Below are positions 8,380-16,968 of a stretch of DNA of 45,376 bases, in pieces. This DNA is from Planctomycetota bacterium (GTDB taxonomy: Bacteria > Planctomycetota > Planctomycetia > Pirellulales > Pirellulaceae), in contig JAPLNM010000127.1 in NCBI GenBank assembly GCA_026692845.1, positions 1 through 45,376 on the forward strand, written 5' to 3'. How positions within the stretch are numbered: position 1 is the first letter of the stretch; every line of letters starts with the position of its first letter. The notes under the pieces are model-generated. The model saw only the letters and a list, made by a program, of their open reading frames with translations, did no database searches and had not been told where the DNA came from. A program made the position numbers and the translations under genes.

Positions 8380-8526
8380 CGCATCGGATTTCGTCGTACT
8401 CGTACTCGATGGCTGTTTGAACTGCGGCAATGCCGATCGTTGATCAAAGCGGTTCGCGGTAACTTGCAGACCATTGGGCTGGATTGCTATACTAGATCGA
8501 AGCGAGCACGAGCACGAGCACGAGCA
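8380..8526 (+). repeat. Dispersed repeat, copy A
   Basis: The 312-base spacer after the previous gene is largely this element. It begins CGCATCGGATTTCGTCGTAC and ends in GAGCACGAGCACGAGCACGA plus GCA. It is homologous over its full length to copies B and C near 32.1-32.6 kb, which lie in the opposite orientation, with roughly one difference in seven bases and almost no gaps. Its ends, CGTACTCGTACTCG (8395-8408) and CGAGCACGAGCACG (8503-8516), are imperfect inverted repeats. Translated frames differ mostly at amino-acid-changing positions, so I treat it as non-coding. The last 130 bases of the spacer hold nothing I recognise. Confidence 0.8.
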
Positions 8527-8663
8527 ATGTCGTGCGCCGAAGTCGCCGCTGGTGCTTTCCTGACTTTTTGAATCGTGGTCTCCGGCGACATCGGTGACCA
8601 CGGTCGATAGAATGACGGAATTCTCACACCGATTCCCCTCTCTTGATAGGTACCTACCGAGCG

Positions 8664-9665
8664 ATGCACACCGAACCCTCCAAAACCGTCGAATCGAATT
8701 GCCAAGCGTCGAACCGTCGAGGCTTCCTGACCCTGGCGGCCATGTCCACCGCAGCGATCTCAGGTTCCCTCTCAGGATCTTGGAAAAGCGTCCAAGCCCA
8801 AGAGCAACCCCAAACGAACTTGTCGAAATGGATCACGCCACCCGAGAAGCGAATTCTCCTGTCGTGCAAACTGTCGATGATCAAAGGGGATATCGATGGA
8901 AAACCCATCACCCTTGCCCAACGCTTAGGATTGGCCAAACAAGCGGGTTTCGACGGCGTGGACTTTGACGAAGCCGGTCGCTTTACCGTCGATGAAGCCC
9001 GCGCGGCGGTCCAAGAGTCAGGGGTCTTCTGCCACAACGCAATCAACCATGCACACTGGGACAAACGGCTCACCAGCGCTGATCCCGAAGTGCGCTCTGC
9101 CGGCGTAGCCAACATCACCCATTGCCTACGCGTCGCGCACGCCATCGGTGGAAGTGGCGTACTGATCGTCGTCGGCCGAGGCGATGACGGCACCGAGTCG
9201 GAGGTCAACGAACGAGCAAGGCAGGAAATCAAAAAGCTCCTGCCCCTGGCAGCCTCGCTCGGCCAACCCATCTTGATCGAGAACGTCTGGAACAAACTCC
9301 ACTACGACCACGATGCACCCCCCGAACAATCGCCCAATCGCTTCATCGAATTCGTCGATAGCTTCAAGAGCCCTTGGGTCGGTATGTACTACGATATCGG
9401 AAACCATTGGAAATACGGACAGCCGCGCGACTGGCTCAACGCCTTCGCTCACCGCGCCGTGAAACTCGACGTCAAAGGCTTCAGCAGAGCCAAAAACAAA
9501 TTCGTCGATATCACCTCGCCCGAAGACGATTTGCCTTGGGATCAAGTCCGCATGGGACTCGACGACATCGGCTGGAGCGGCTGGACGACTGCCGAAGTCG
9601 GCGGCGGGGGCGTCGATCGACTGACAATCGTCCGAGAGCAAATGCAAAAAGCATTCGGCGTATAA
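8664..9665 (+). CDS. Tat-exported sugar phosphate isomerase/epimerase-like TIM barrel
   Basis: This 333-residue protein has a twin-arginine signal (SNRRGFLTLAAMSTAAISGS), so it is probably exported folded, perhaps with its metal. The mature domain is an AP-endonuclease-2/xylose-isomerase-type TIM barrel. AKQAGFDGVDFDEAG is the first barrel turn, PILIENVWN carries a likely metal-binding Glu, MYYDIGNHWKYG an Asp/His pair, VKLDVKGFSR a later strand, and AEVGGGG the final Glu. Such proteins usually act on keto/aldo sugars or inositols, and the exact substrate cannot be told. I chose the ATG at 8664; a TTG at 8643 would add seven residues before the Tat motif. Confidence 0.8.
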   Translation: MHTEPSKTVESNCQASNRRGFLTLAAMSTAAISGSLSGSWKSVQAQEQPQTNLSKWITPPEKRILLSCKLSMIKGDIDGKPITLAQRLGLAKQAGFDGVDFDEAGRFTVDEARAAVQESGVFCHNAINHAHWDKRLTSADPEVRSAGVANITHCLRVAHAIGGSGVLIVVGRGDDGTESEVNERARQEIKKLLPLAASLGQPILIENVWNKLHYDHDAPPEQSPNRFIEFVDSFKSPWVGMYYDIGNHWKYGQPRDWLNAFAHRAVKLDVKGFSRAKNKFVDITSPEDDLPWDQVRMGLDDIGWSGWTTAEVGGGGVDRLTIVREQMQKAFGV

Positions 9666-9698
9666 CCCTCAGCGAGTTATCCAAAAACTCAAACTCGG

Positions 9699-10205
9699 CT
9701 ATTTCACAGACTTTGGGCTCGACCCAAACGTCCACAAACCAAGTCCCAGAAACAGGATGGGAACGAGCAACAGCCAGACCCCCAATCCGAGCCGTTGCGT
9801 CGGAATATCCGTAAAGGGGAGCTTACCAAGCCACTGGCGATTGGGGCTCTGAGAATCGGCCAAGTCCGCCGCAGGGTCGTTCTGGCCCGAGACCTGCGCA
9901 GCGGCCAGCAATCCGGCTGTGGTTTGCGGATCGCTACTGCCTGCAGCACTCGTCTGGCCCAGAAGATTGCCCGGAAGATTGCCAGACAGACTACCCGTAG
10001 GCAAGCCGGTGAGTTGCCCGGTTAGATTCCCGGGCATCGTTTGGCTTGGCGTTCCACTGCTGGCTGAAGCTGGGGCTAGTGAAGCTGGAGCTAGTTCCGT
10101 GGCAATCCCGTTATCCAACACAGGGAATTTCACAACCCCCATAGCCGGGAGCAAAAGAGCCATGCTACTGGCCGCACACATGAGAATCAATCCAATGAAT
10201 TTCAT
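9699..10205 (-). CDS. Small exported protein with C-terminal TM and GxLxG repeats
   Basis: This 168-residue protein has an N-terminal signal (MKFIGLILMCAASSMALLLP), a low-complexity middle of short repeats (NLTGQLTGLPTGSLSGNLPG, about residues 60-82) and a C-terminal hydrophobic segment (LGLGVWLLLVPILFLGLGLW). Signal, flexible linker and anchor suggest a membrane-tethered extracytoplasmic peptide. I do not recognise a family. It lies alone on the minus strand, convergent with the upstream isomerase gene (33 bases apart) and divergent from ppk. Confidence 0.6.
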   Translation of the reverse strand: MKFIGLILMCAASSMALLLPAMGVVKFPVLDNGIATELAPASLAPASASSGTPSQTMPGNLTGQLTGLPTGSLSGNLPGNLLGQTSAAGSSDPQTTAGLLAAAQVSGQNDPAADLADSQSPNRQWLGKLPFTDIPTQRLGLGVWLLLVPILFLGLGLWTFGSSPKSVK

Positions 10206-10362
10206 AATCGATCGGCTCGGGGCAAAGTCGAAACAGCGCTTAGGAGATTTAAAAATCGGTTTAGAAGATTCCGAGATTTCGAGTGTATCGGGATCGGCTC
10301 AAGAGGGCCAGGGCGATTTGCCCCTGCGGAAAAGCGGCGGTTTTAGGTAGAATGTTCGGACC

Positions 10363-12471
10363 ATGAAATCAGATCCGAACCACTACATCAATCGTGAACT
10401 CAGTTGGCTGAAATTCAACCAACGCGTTTTGAATCAAGCTCAGTATGCCAAAGTGCCCGTGCTCGAACGGCTCAAGTTCCTGGCCATCACGGCTAGCAAC
10501 ATGGACGAGTTTTTCATGGTGCGCGTCGGGGGGTTGCAGTTGCAACAGGCCCAAGGGATCGATGCGCCCGACCCCAGCGGTGCGACGGTCACCGAACAGC
10601 TCGATGCGATCTACGATCGGGTCAACACGATCATCTCTGACCAGTACGAATGCTTCCTAAATTCGATCGAACCGATTCTTCATCAAGAAGGAATCACCCG
10701 GGTCATTTCAGCCGATGCCAATGCCCCGTGCAAGGAATCCTTACAAAGGTTCTTCGAGCAGGAAATCTATCCGGTCCTCTCCCCGATGGACTTGGACCCC
10801 GATTCTCCGTTCCCGCTCCTTTCGAACTTGGGCTTCTACTTGTGCGTCCGGATGGCAAGCGGCGACCAAGACACCCCCCATCGTTTTGCATTTATTCCCA
10901 TCGGCAAAACACTCTCGCGCTTCGTAAAACTCCCTGGGGATCGAGGTACGTACAACTTTGCGATGCTTGAAGACATCGTGAGCCACTTTGTCGAGCAGTA
11001 TTATCCGGGCAAAAGGGTCGAGGAATGCATCGCCTTTCGTGTCACACGCAACGCCGATGTTTCGGTCCGCGAAGACAGCGCCTCGGACCTGATCCTAGGA
11101 ATGGAAGAGGTCCTGAGCTCTCGCCGATCGGCGGACTTTGTGCGACTGGAAATCGATGCAAAATCATCTGAAGCGACCCTGAGCTTCCTGATCGAGAAAC
11201 TAGGCTTAGACCAACGCGACGTGTTCAAGATCCCTGGTCCGCTGGATCTTTCAGCCCTGATGAGCATCATCGAAATCGACGGCTTTCCCACGCTCAGAGA
11301 TACCGTCTGGCCACCCCAACGGCCCCCTCAGATCGACTCGACGAAATCGATGTTCGAAAACATCGCCGCCCAAGACATCCTCTTGTGCCACCCTTACGAA
11401 AGCTTCGAACCGGTCGTCCGCTTGGTCGAAGAAGCCGCCAACGACCCTGATGTATTGGCCATCAAACAAACGCTCTACCGCACGAGTCGAAAAAGCCCGA
11501 TCGTCGCTTCCCTCAAACGAGCCGCAGAACTTGGGAAATACGTCACGGTCGTCGTAGAACTCAAAGCCCGCTTCGACGAAGCTCGCAACATGGTTTGGGC
11601 CCGCGAACTGGAACGTTCGGGAGTCCAAGTCATCTACGGGGTGCGGGGATTAAAAACCCATGCAAAAATCTGCATCGTCGTTCGAAGAGAAGTCGACGGC
11701 ATCGTTCGTTATCTTCACTTCGGTACCGGCAATTACAACGAATCGACCGCGCGGATGTACAGCGATATCAGCTACCTGACCTGCAACGAATCCTTAGGCA
11801 AAGACGCCTCGGTATTCTTCAACGCCATTACCGGCTACAGCCAACCGCAACCCTACGAATTGCTCGAATCGGCTCCCTTGGGCCTCCGCAAAAAACTCAT
11901 CTCGCTGATCGAAGAGGAAACACAAAGACGACTCCAAGGCCAAAAAGCATTCATCTACGCCAAACTCAATGCGTTGGTCGACCCGGAAATCATCCAGGCG
12001 ATGTATCGAGCTAGCCGAGCCGGTGTGCTCGTGCGACTCAATATCCGAGGCATCTGCTGCTTGAAACCCGGTGTCGAAGGCCTAAGCGAAAACATCTCGG
12101 TCGTGAGCATCGTCGACCGATTCCTCGAACACGCCCGTATCCTGCACTTTTGCCATGGAGGCCAAGACGCTGTGTTTATCTCCAGCGCCGACTGGATGCC
12201 AAGATCCCTGGACCGACGTATCGAATTGCTCACCCCCATCGAAGACAAAGCGAGCAAACAAAAACTCATTGACCTCCTGGCTACCTATTTCCAAGACAAC
12301 CAAAACGCTTGGAAACTCAATCACGATGGAAGCTACGAGCGACTCGAACCGATCCCCGGCCAAAGCCACCTCAGATCGCAAAAATGGCTCTATCAATCCT
12401 CCGTCGATAGCGTCAAAGCCGCAGAGCTCGCAACGCGCAGCAAGTTCGAACCCCACCTGCCCCAACCCTAG
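10363..12471 (+). CDS. ppk: Polyphosphate kinase 1
   Basis: PPK1 reversibly polymerises the gamma-phosphate of ATP into inorganic polyphosphate at the membrane. The 702-residue length fits the family. The N-terminal domain opens with YINRELSWLKFNQRVL, a hallmark of PPK1, and ASNMDEFFMVRVGGL follows. The catalytic core has HPYESFEPVVRLVEEAANDP and AIKQTLYRTS. In GLKTHAKICIV, His433 corresponds to the autophosphorylated His435 of E. coli. YLHFGTGNYNESTARMYSD follows. The stop codon is three bases from the stop of the convergent gene, so there is no room for a separate terminator. No exopolyphosphatase gene is adjacent. Confidence 0.97.
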   Translation: MKSDPNHYINRELSWLKFNQRVLNQAQYAKVPVLERLKFLAITASNMDEFFMVRVGGLQLQQAQGIDAPDPSGATVTEQLDAIYDRVNTIISDQYECFLNSIEPILHQEGITRVISADANAPCKESLQRFFEQEIYPVLSPMDLDPDSPFPLLSNLGFYLCVRMASGDQDTPHRFAFIPIGKTLSRFVKLPGDRGTYNFAMLEDIVSHFVEQYYPGKRVEECIAFRVTRNADVSVREDSASDLILGMEEVLSSRRSADFVRLEIDAKSSEATLSFLIEKLGLDQRDVFKIPGPLDLSALMSIIEIDGFPTLRDTVWPPQRPPQIDSTKSMFENIAAQDILLCHPYESFEPVVRLVEEAANDPDVLAIKQTLYRTSRKSPIVASLKRAAELGKYVTVVVELKARFDEARNMVWARELERSGVQVIYGVRGLKTHAKICIVVRREVDGIVRYLHFGTGNYNESTARMYSDISYLTCNESLGKDASVFFNAITGYSQPQPYELLESAPLGLRKKLISLIEEETQRRLQGQKAFIYAKLNALVDPEIIQAMYRASRAGVLVRLNIRGICCLKPGVEGLSENISVVSIVDRFLEHARILHFCHGGQDAVFISSADWMPRSLDRRIELLTPIEDKASKQKLIDLLATYFQDNQNAWKLNHDGSYERLEPIPGQSHLRSQKWLYQSSVDSVKAAELATRSKFEPHLPQP

Positions 12472-12474
12472 AGA

Positions 12475-14421
12475 CTACTTCTTTGCCGCTTCGATAAGAA
12501 TATCGCGAGTCACGCTCTGAATCTTCTCCTGCCGAGTAGCCAACTCCCGAAGCTCTTGCTGCAACTGCGCATCGGTCACCTGCCCGATCAAATCCTCCCC
12601 ATTGTTGGACGCCTCGGCCAATCGACCTGTACGGCGATTGACCCGCATCTGCAAGGTCTTGATCAATCGCAGCTCGGCAATCTTCCCAACGAGCGAATCC
12701 TCCTGCTGCTGACCTCCCGACGAAGAGGGCCTCTGATTCTGATTCTGCTGCTTCTTCTCGTCACGCTTCTTTTGAACCTCTTGTAGCGACTGGATCATCT
12801 CGTCCAAGGCTCCGAGAATCTCATCCTCAATCGCTTGAGTGCTCCCTGACACATCCGATGCAACCAACCGATTGACCACCAACTGTGCATCGCCTATGAC
12901 CTGCTCCAAGGCCTCAGGAAACGCCTGGCTCGATCCTTCATCCTTGAGCAAGAGCATTGCGCGCTGACCCTCCATGGCCACCTTGAGCTGCTCGGTCGAT
13001 AACTTGCTGGCCTGGATCTCTAACTGACGGTCCTTGTCCTCACCAGATAGCTTCTGAAGCTTCTCGGTCGCTTCGCGAATCGTCGTTTCCCACTCCGACA
13101 TCCGCTTAAGCCGCGTCTCTAAATCCACAAGCGTGCGCTCGATTTCCTCCTCACGCAACTGCATGAGGATCTTCTCGAGTTCGGCGATCGCTTGCTGTAG
13201 CTCTTCTTCGGCTTGCTGCTGCTCGTCAATGGCCTCCTTACGCTTCTGTTCCCGTAGATTCTTCTCGGCCTTCTGCATCCGCTCGCGAGCCTTCTGAACC
13301 CGCTCCTTGGCCTGCTCTTCCTTGCTCGGTGGCTTATTGGATTTCTCGCTCTTCTGGCTCTTTTCTTGCTTTCCCGACGGATCAGACGGATCAGACGGAT
13401 CAGACGGATCGGTCTTCTCTTGCTTTCCTGACGGATCGGTCGGATCGGACGGATCGGACTTCTCTTGCTTTCCCGACGGATCGGTCGGATCCGACGGATC
13501 GGTCTTCTCTTGCTTTCCCGACGGATCGGTCGGATCAGACGGATCGGACGGATCGGTCTTCTCTTGCTTTCCAGACTTATCGGACTTATCGGTCTTATCG
13601 GACTTATCGGACTTATCGGACTTATCGGACTTATCGGTCTTATCGGACTTATCGGTCTTATCGGTCTTATCGGTCTTATCGGTCTTATCGGTCTTATCGG
13701 TCTTATCGGTCTTATCGGTCTTATCGGTCTTATCGGTCTTATCGGTCTTATCGGTCTTATCGGTCTTATCGGTATCGGTCTTATCGGACTTATCGGACTT
13801 ATCGGACTTATCGGTCTTATCGGTCTTATCGGTCTTATCGGTCTTATCGGTCAGATCGTTTTCGGCCGCTTCGAGCTGCTTTTCCAGGTCCTTCTGGTCG
13901 TCCGCAGCGCTGTCCTTGTCCTGCCCGGCTTCGGTCCGGCCGCGCGTGGCTCGCTGGATGTTCTCGATGCGACGAATGTCCTTGAGCACCTCTTCGAGCC
14001 GTTTTCGTTCGTCCTTAATCCTCGACGAACGGTTTTCGCTTTGGAGCAACTCAAGGAGTTTTTTTAGGTTCTCTCGGCTGGCCTCCTGTTCGGGGATGGC
14101 CCGAGAGTATTGGCCCTTGGCGAGCAAATCACTGGCTTGGCTCATGCGCTGTTGGATAGCCATCTGCTTGCTCATCTGAGCCGCTTGCATCAGAAGCGCA
14201 GCGCGGGTCGGATTCGTTGCCCCCTCGAGTTGGCTCATGCGCAAAAACACCTCTTCGAGGTTGGCATATTGCGTCGCTAAAGCCTTCTGTTCCTTTTGCA
14301 GTTCCTGGATCGCACTGTTGGCTTCTTGGCTATGGGCCGTTGGGACGCACAGGCAACCCAAAGCGGTCATGGCCATCATTGCGGCTAGCTTAGCGACTCG
14401 ACTTGGGGTTTGGTAATACAT
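12475..14421 (-). CDS. Exported coiled-coil protein with (TDK)n and GKQEK repeats
   Basis: This 648-residue protein has a signal peptide (KLAAMMAMTALGCLCVPTAH). A helical region covers about residues 35-185. About 31 copies of TDK/SDK lie at about 191-284. A second repeat zone of GKQEKTDPSDPTDPS type covers 283-352. A long charged coiled coil rich in Glu/Gln/Lys fills about 355-600, and a helical tail follows. It lies 24 bases downstream of the DUF4175 gene in the same operon and probably works with it at the cell envelope. GGAG precedes the ATG at good spacing. The TDK zone alternates acid and base and could be an extended polyampholyte spacer. No enzymatic motif is visible and I do not know a named family. 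Confidence 0.8.
   Translation of the reverse strand: MYYQTPSRVAKLAAMMAMTALGCLCVPTAHSQEANSAIQELQKEQKALATQYANLEEVFLRMSQLEGATNPTRAALLMQAAQMSKQMAIQQRMSQASDLLAKGQYSRAIPEQEASRENLKKLLELLQSENRSSRIKDERKRLEEVLKDIRRIENIQRATRGRTEAGQDKDSAADDQKDLEKQLEAAENDLTDKTDKTDKTDKTDKSDKSDKSDKTDTDKTDKTDKTDKTDKTDKTDKTDKTDKTDKTDKTDKTDKTDKSDKTDKSDKSDKSDKSDKTDKSDKSGKQEKTDPSDPSDPTDPSGKQEKTDPSDPTDPSGKQEKSDPSDPTDPSGKQEKTDPSDPSDPSDPSGKQEKSQKSEKSNKPPSKEEQAKERVQKARERMQKAEKNLREQKRKEAIDEQQQAEEELQQAIAELEKILMQLREEEIERTLVDLETRLKRMSEWETTIREATEKLQKLSGEDKDRQLEIQASKLSTEQLKVAMEGQRAMLLLKDEGSSQAFPEALEQVIGDAQLVVNRLVASDVSGSTQAIEDEILGALDEMIQSLQEVQKKRDEKKQQNQNQRPSSSGGQQQEDSLVGKIAELRLIKTLQMRVNRRTGRLAEASNNGEDLIGQVTDAQLQQELRELATRQEKIQSVTRDILIEAAKK
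13368..13852 (-). repeat. Coding minisatellites: 9-bp (TDK/SDK) array and GKQEK array
   Basis: From about 13573 to 13852 the DNA is a 9-bp tandem array (plus strand: ATCGGTCTT or ATCGGACTT), encoding TDK or SDK on the minus strand. One unit is shortened by three bases, giving KTDTDK near 13775. From 13368 to 13572 a longer unit encoding GKQEK plus DPS/DPT triplets occurs in variant copies. The array leaves several frames open on the opposite strand, which explains long but spurious plus-strand ORFs here. The identical units predict length variation by slippage. Confidence 0.95.
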
Positions 14422-14444
14422 GGCCGGCTCCGAACGAGTTTGGG

Positions 14445-16883
14445 TTACTTCAGCAGATCCAGGGTGCTTTTCTTTTGCTCTTGCTTAGTACGATCGAGGG
14501 TTTTGGACTGCTGATCGAGCATTCCTCGGACGCGATCGATGATTTCATTGAGGTCTTGGATTTCGATCATGTCCGATAGGATCGCATTGAGCCCTACGAT
14601 GATTTCGTTGTTTTGTGCGATGGCCGTGTCGATCTTACCCGCGAATTCCTCCGACGACCACTTGGCCATCGACATCTCGAATTGTTGGATGTCCAAGGCG
14701 AAAGGTTTCCATTTGGTCTCAATGAGTCCGGAAAGGGGCGTTTTGATTTTGTCTCCAAGCCGATCGCGTCGGTCCTTGCTGTCGATCCGGTTGTTGATCA
14801 GCTCAGCGACGAGCAAGGATATTTCGCTCAAGACCCCTTTGAGTTCTCCCTCGGACTTGGCCACCTGAGCTGCGGCTTGCTGGGATCGCAACAGCAGAAT
14901 CCTAGCCTTGGCTTGGTCCTTGGTCTCCTTGGACTCCTGGACCTCGACTTGAGCTTGCTCGGCAGGCTGAGCCTCGGCAGGCTGAGCCTCGGATGTCTCT
15001 TGGGGAGACTTGTTGTTTTTATTGGTCAGCACCAGCAGATCCCGAAGTTGTCCGAGTTCGCTGATGATCTGTTCGAGCCTCCGACGCATGGCGGCTTCTC
15101 GGCGATCGAGCAGAACCAAAAACTGGTCCTCATTTAGGACGCTCAATTGGATGGGGGTCGAGCGTCCCACATGCTCGATCGGCGCTGCCTGAGGACTCAA
15201 GGGGACATCAAAGTAATCGCTCGCTGCGACCATGAGCCAATACGTCGAGCCGACTGCCGGGGTGCTCTGGCCTGCCTCGCGCATGGCTTTAAGATCGATG
15301 TCCATCTGGCCGACCTGCATCTGGCGGAGTTGTGTCTGGCCGTCGACTTGGGTTCCCAATTGCAGTTCGGATTTCACAGGCTCCTGCTCGTCGATCCTGG
15401 TCTCGACCCAAGCTTGCTGCAGGTCATAATCGTCTTGGATTTTGCTGCGGATCGGAAGCTTGGCGTTTTCCGTGATCGCAGTCGAGATTCCTTCGAGCAC
15501 AAAATCGATTTCAGGAACGTTGTCGGCCGTCGCTGCGATAACCAATTGCTGGACCCGCGTTGCGCAAAGTCCTTGATCATCCCATAGCCGGATCTCGACG
15601 AACAGATTGCCGAGCAGGACCGCCGCTGGAATAGAAAATTCCGTCACGGGCTTGTCGAGCTCGATGGTAAAGAGCCCTGGGACGTCCTCGGCTCCAGCCC
15701 CACGGACTTGCATCACATCGCATTTGCGAATCGGTTTATTGGCTCGTATCCAAAAGCCGACTTCGGTCCCCTGGGGGAGCCTCATGCCGTTTCGAAACTC
15801 GAGCCTTTCGTTGCCCCAGGTGGTTTTGGTCGAGCGTTGCAGATAGCTCGGGTATTGGACGTCGACATAGGTCGCGACGGCCAAAGGTGCTTCGACCGTT
15901 TCGAGCAATAAATTCGATAGCCGTGCATCGCCCCCTACCAGGGAGAACCACAGATTATCGTTGATGGCCTCCAAGGGTGGACCGTCGAGGATAAACTCGC
16001 GCGGATTGGCGTTGGAATAGCTGAGCATACTGGCCCGACCTCGGTTCCCGGCCCGGTCCTTGTAATGGAAAGCGCATTGATCGTAAGGCTCTGCAAGCAA
16101 ATCCTTGGCGGTGGCTTTCAATCGGACCGAAGAGCCTTTGGGTGCCAAAAGCCGATTGTTTTCGATCGGAACCAAATACCGTTCGCGGGTCGGTGAGTTG
16201 GTAAACGGAGGAATCTCCATCTCAAGACCCAGAACACCAAGCGATGTTCGGCGAGGCCAGGGCGCATCGGACAATCCATACAAACGCTTGGCCCAATGGG
16301 ACGCAAGATCCGGGTGGAATAACGCCCCGAGACCCGTCAGGCAGACAACCCCGGCTAGGATCCCAAGCTCGAGTTGAAGCGTCGAAAGTCGAACCAAGGA
16401 TCGCACATCGATCGATGAAATCTTCTCGACGGCTTGCTTTGCTGCAAGCTCGATCATTCCCGGTCGATTCGGATGCTCGATCGCATCGAGATCCTTCGAT
16501 CGAACCTTCGTCGTTGGACCTGCGGCTTGGACCGCCGTGACCAACGTGCTCTGAAATTCCGGATACCGACGCTCAATGGCTAAGGCCAACGCCGAATCGC
16601 TCCATGAGACCAGCCAGCGATTCCAAAAAAAATGGTATAAAATCCAAGAAGCTCCAGCTGCGATTATCAAGAGCATGATCCCCCGCACGATCCGCGGCGA
16701 TTCCTCCGAGCCAAACCGAGTCGGAAGATAATCGATCAACCCAAAGACCAAGAAAGAACCCAGTAGCCAAGTCACCAAGACCGCAATCCCTTGGGTGGCG
16801 ATGACTCGGCTGATCAGGCCTCGAAGTTCGGATAATTTGTGTCGGATCGGTGTTGGAAGTTTCCAAGTACTAGCGTTGCTCAT
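14445..16883 (-). CDS. DUF4175-family membrane protein
   Basis: This 812-residue protein has two N-terminal TM segments (VIATQGIAVLVTWLLGSFLV and RGIMLLIIAAGASWILYHFF), a third near residue 172 (LELGILAGVVCLTGLGALF) and then a large domain that is probably extracytoplasmic. ERRYPEFQSTLVTAVQ near residue 107 is characteristic of DUF4175-type proteins. After about residue 600 the chain becomes a coiled coil (RREAAMRRRLEQIISELGQL) with a short Gln/Ala/Glu linker repeat (EAQPAEAQPAEQAQ). It is the first gene of a two-gene operon with the TDK-repeat protein. In many planctomycetes such pairs lie near MoxR/Bat-type genes, but none is seen in this window. The function is unknown; an envelope scaffold is my inference. 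Confidence 0.75.
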   Translation of the reverse strand: MSNASTWKLPTPIRHKLSELRGLISRVIATQGIAVLVTWLLGSFLVFGLIDYLPTRFGSEESPRIVRGIMLLIIAAGASWILYHFFWNRWLVSWSDSALALAIERRYPEFQSTLVTAVQAAGPTTKVRSKDLDAIEHPNRPGMIELAAKQAVEKISSIDVRSLVRLSTLQLELGILAGVVCLTGLGALFHPDLASHWAKRLYGLSDAPWPRRTSLGVLGLEMEIPPFTNSPTRERYLVPIENNRLLAPKGSSVRLKATAKDLLAEPYDQCAFHYKDRAGNRGRASMLSYSNANPREFILDGPPLEAINDNLWFSLVGGDARLSNLLLETVEAPLAVATYVDVQYPSYLQRSTKTTWGNERLEFRNGMRLPQGTEVGFWIRANKPIRKCDVMQVRGAGAEDVPGLFTIELDKPVTEFSIPAAVLLGNLFVEIRLWDDQGLCATRVQQLVIAATADNVPEIDFVLEGISTAITENAKLPIRSKIQDDYDLQQAWVETRIDEQEPVKSELQLGTQVDGQTQLRQMQVGQMDIDLKAMREAGQSTPAVGSTYWLMVAASDYFDVPLSPQAAPIEHVGRSTPIQLSVLNEDQFLVLLDRREAAMRRRLEQIISELGQLRDLLVLTNKNNKSPQETSEAQPAEAQPAEQAQVEVQESKETKDQAKARILLLRSQQAAAQVAKSEGELKGVLSEISLLVAELINNRIDSKDRRDRLGDKIKTPLSGLIETKWKPFALDIQQFEMSMAKWSSEEFAGKIDTAIAQNNEIIVGLNAILSDMIEIQDLNEIIDRVRGMLDQQSKTLDRTKQEQKKSTLDLLK

Positions 16884-16968
16884 GGTTTCTTATTGTACCA
16901 AAAACCGATGAAAAACCTAAGCCGACTCGCCAACTTCAGGCTCAGTTCGCAGGAAAGGAAATTGGCAA

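Noticed and set aside
8380-8571. Small open frame through the dispersed repeat (GFRRTRTRWLFELR-type product), also visible in copy B
   Set aside because: Differences between copies are mainly amino-acid-changing and the frame has no ribosome site, so a conserved peptide is unlikely.
13307-14179. Long plus-strand open frames opposite the TDK-repeat gene (Ser/Leu/Asp- and Tyr/Arg-rich)
   Set aside because: They exist only because the 9-bp repeat lacks stop codons in several frames. The minus-strand frame has a signal peptide, ribosome site, operon partner and non-repeat coding regions on both sides.
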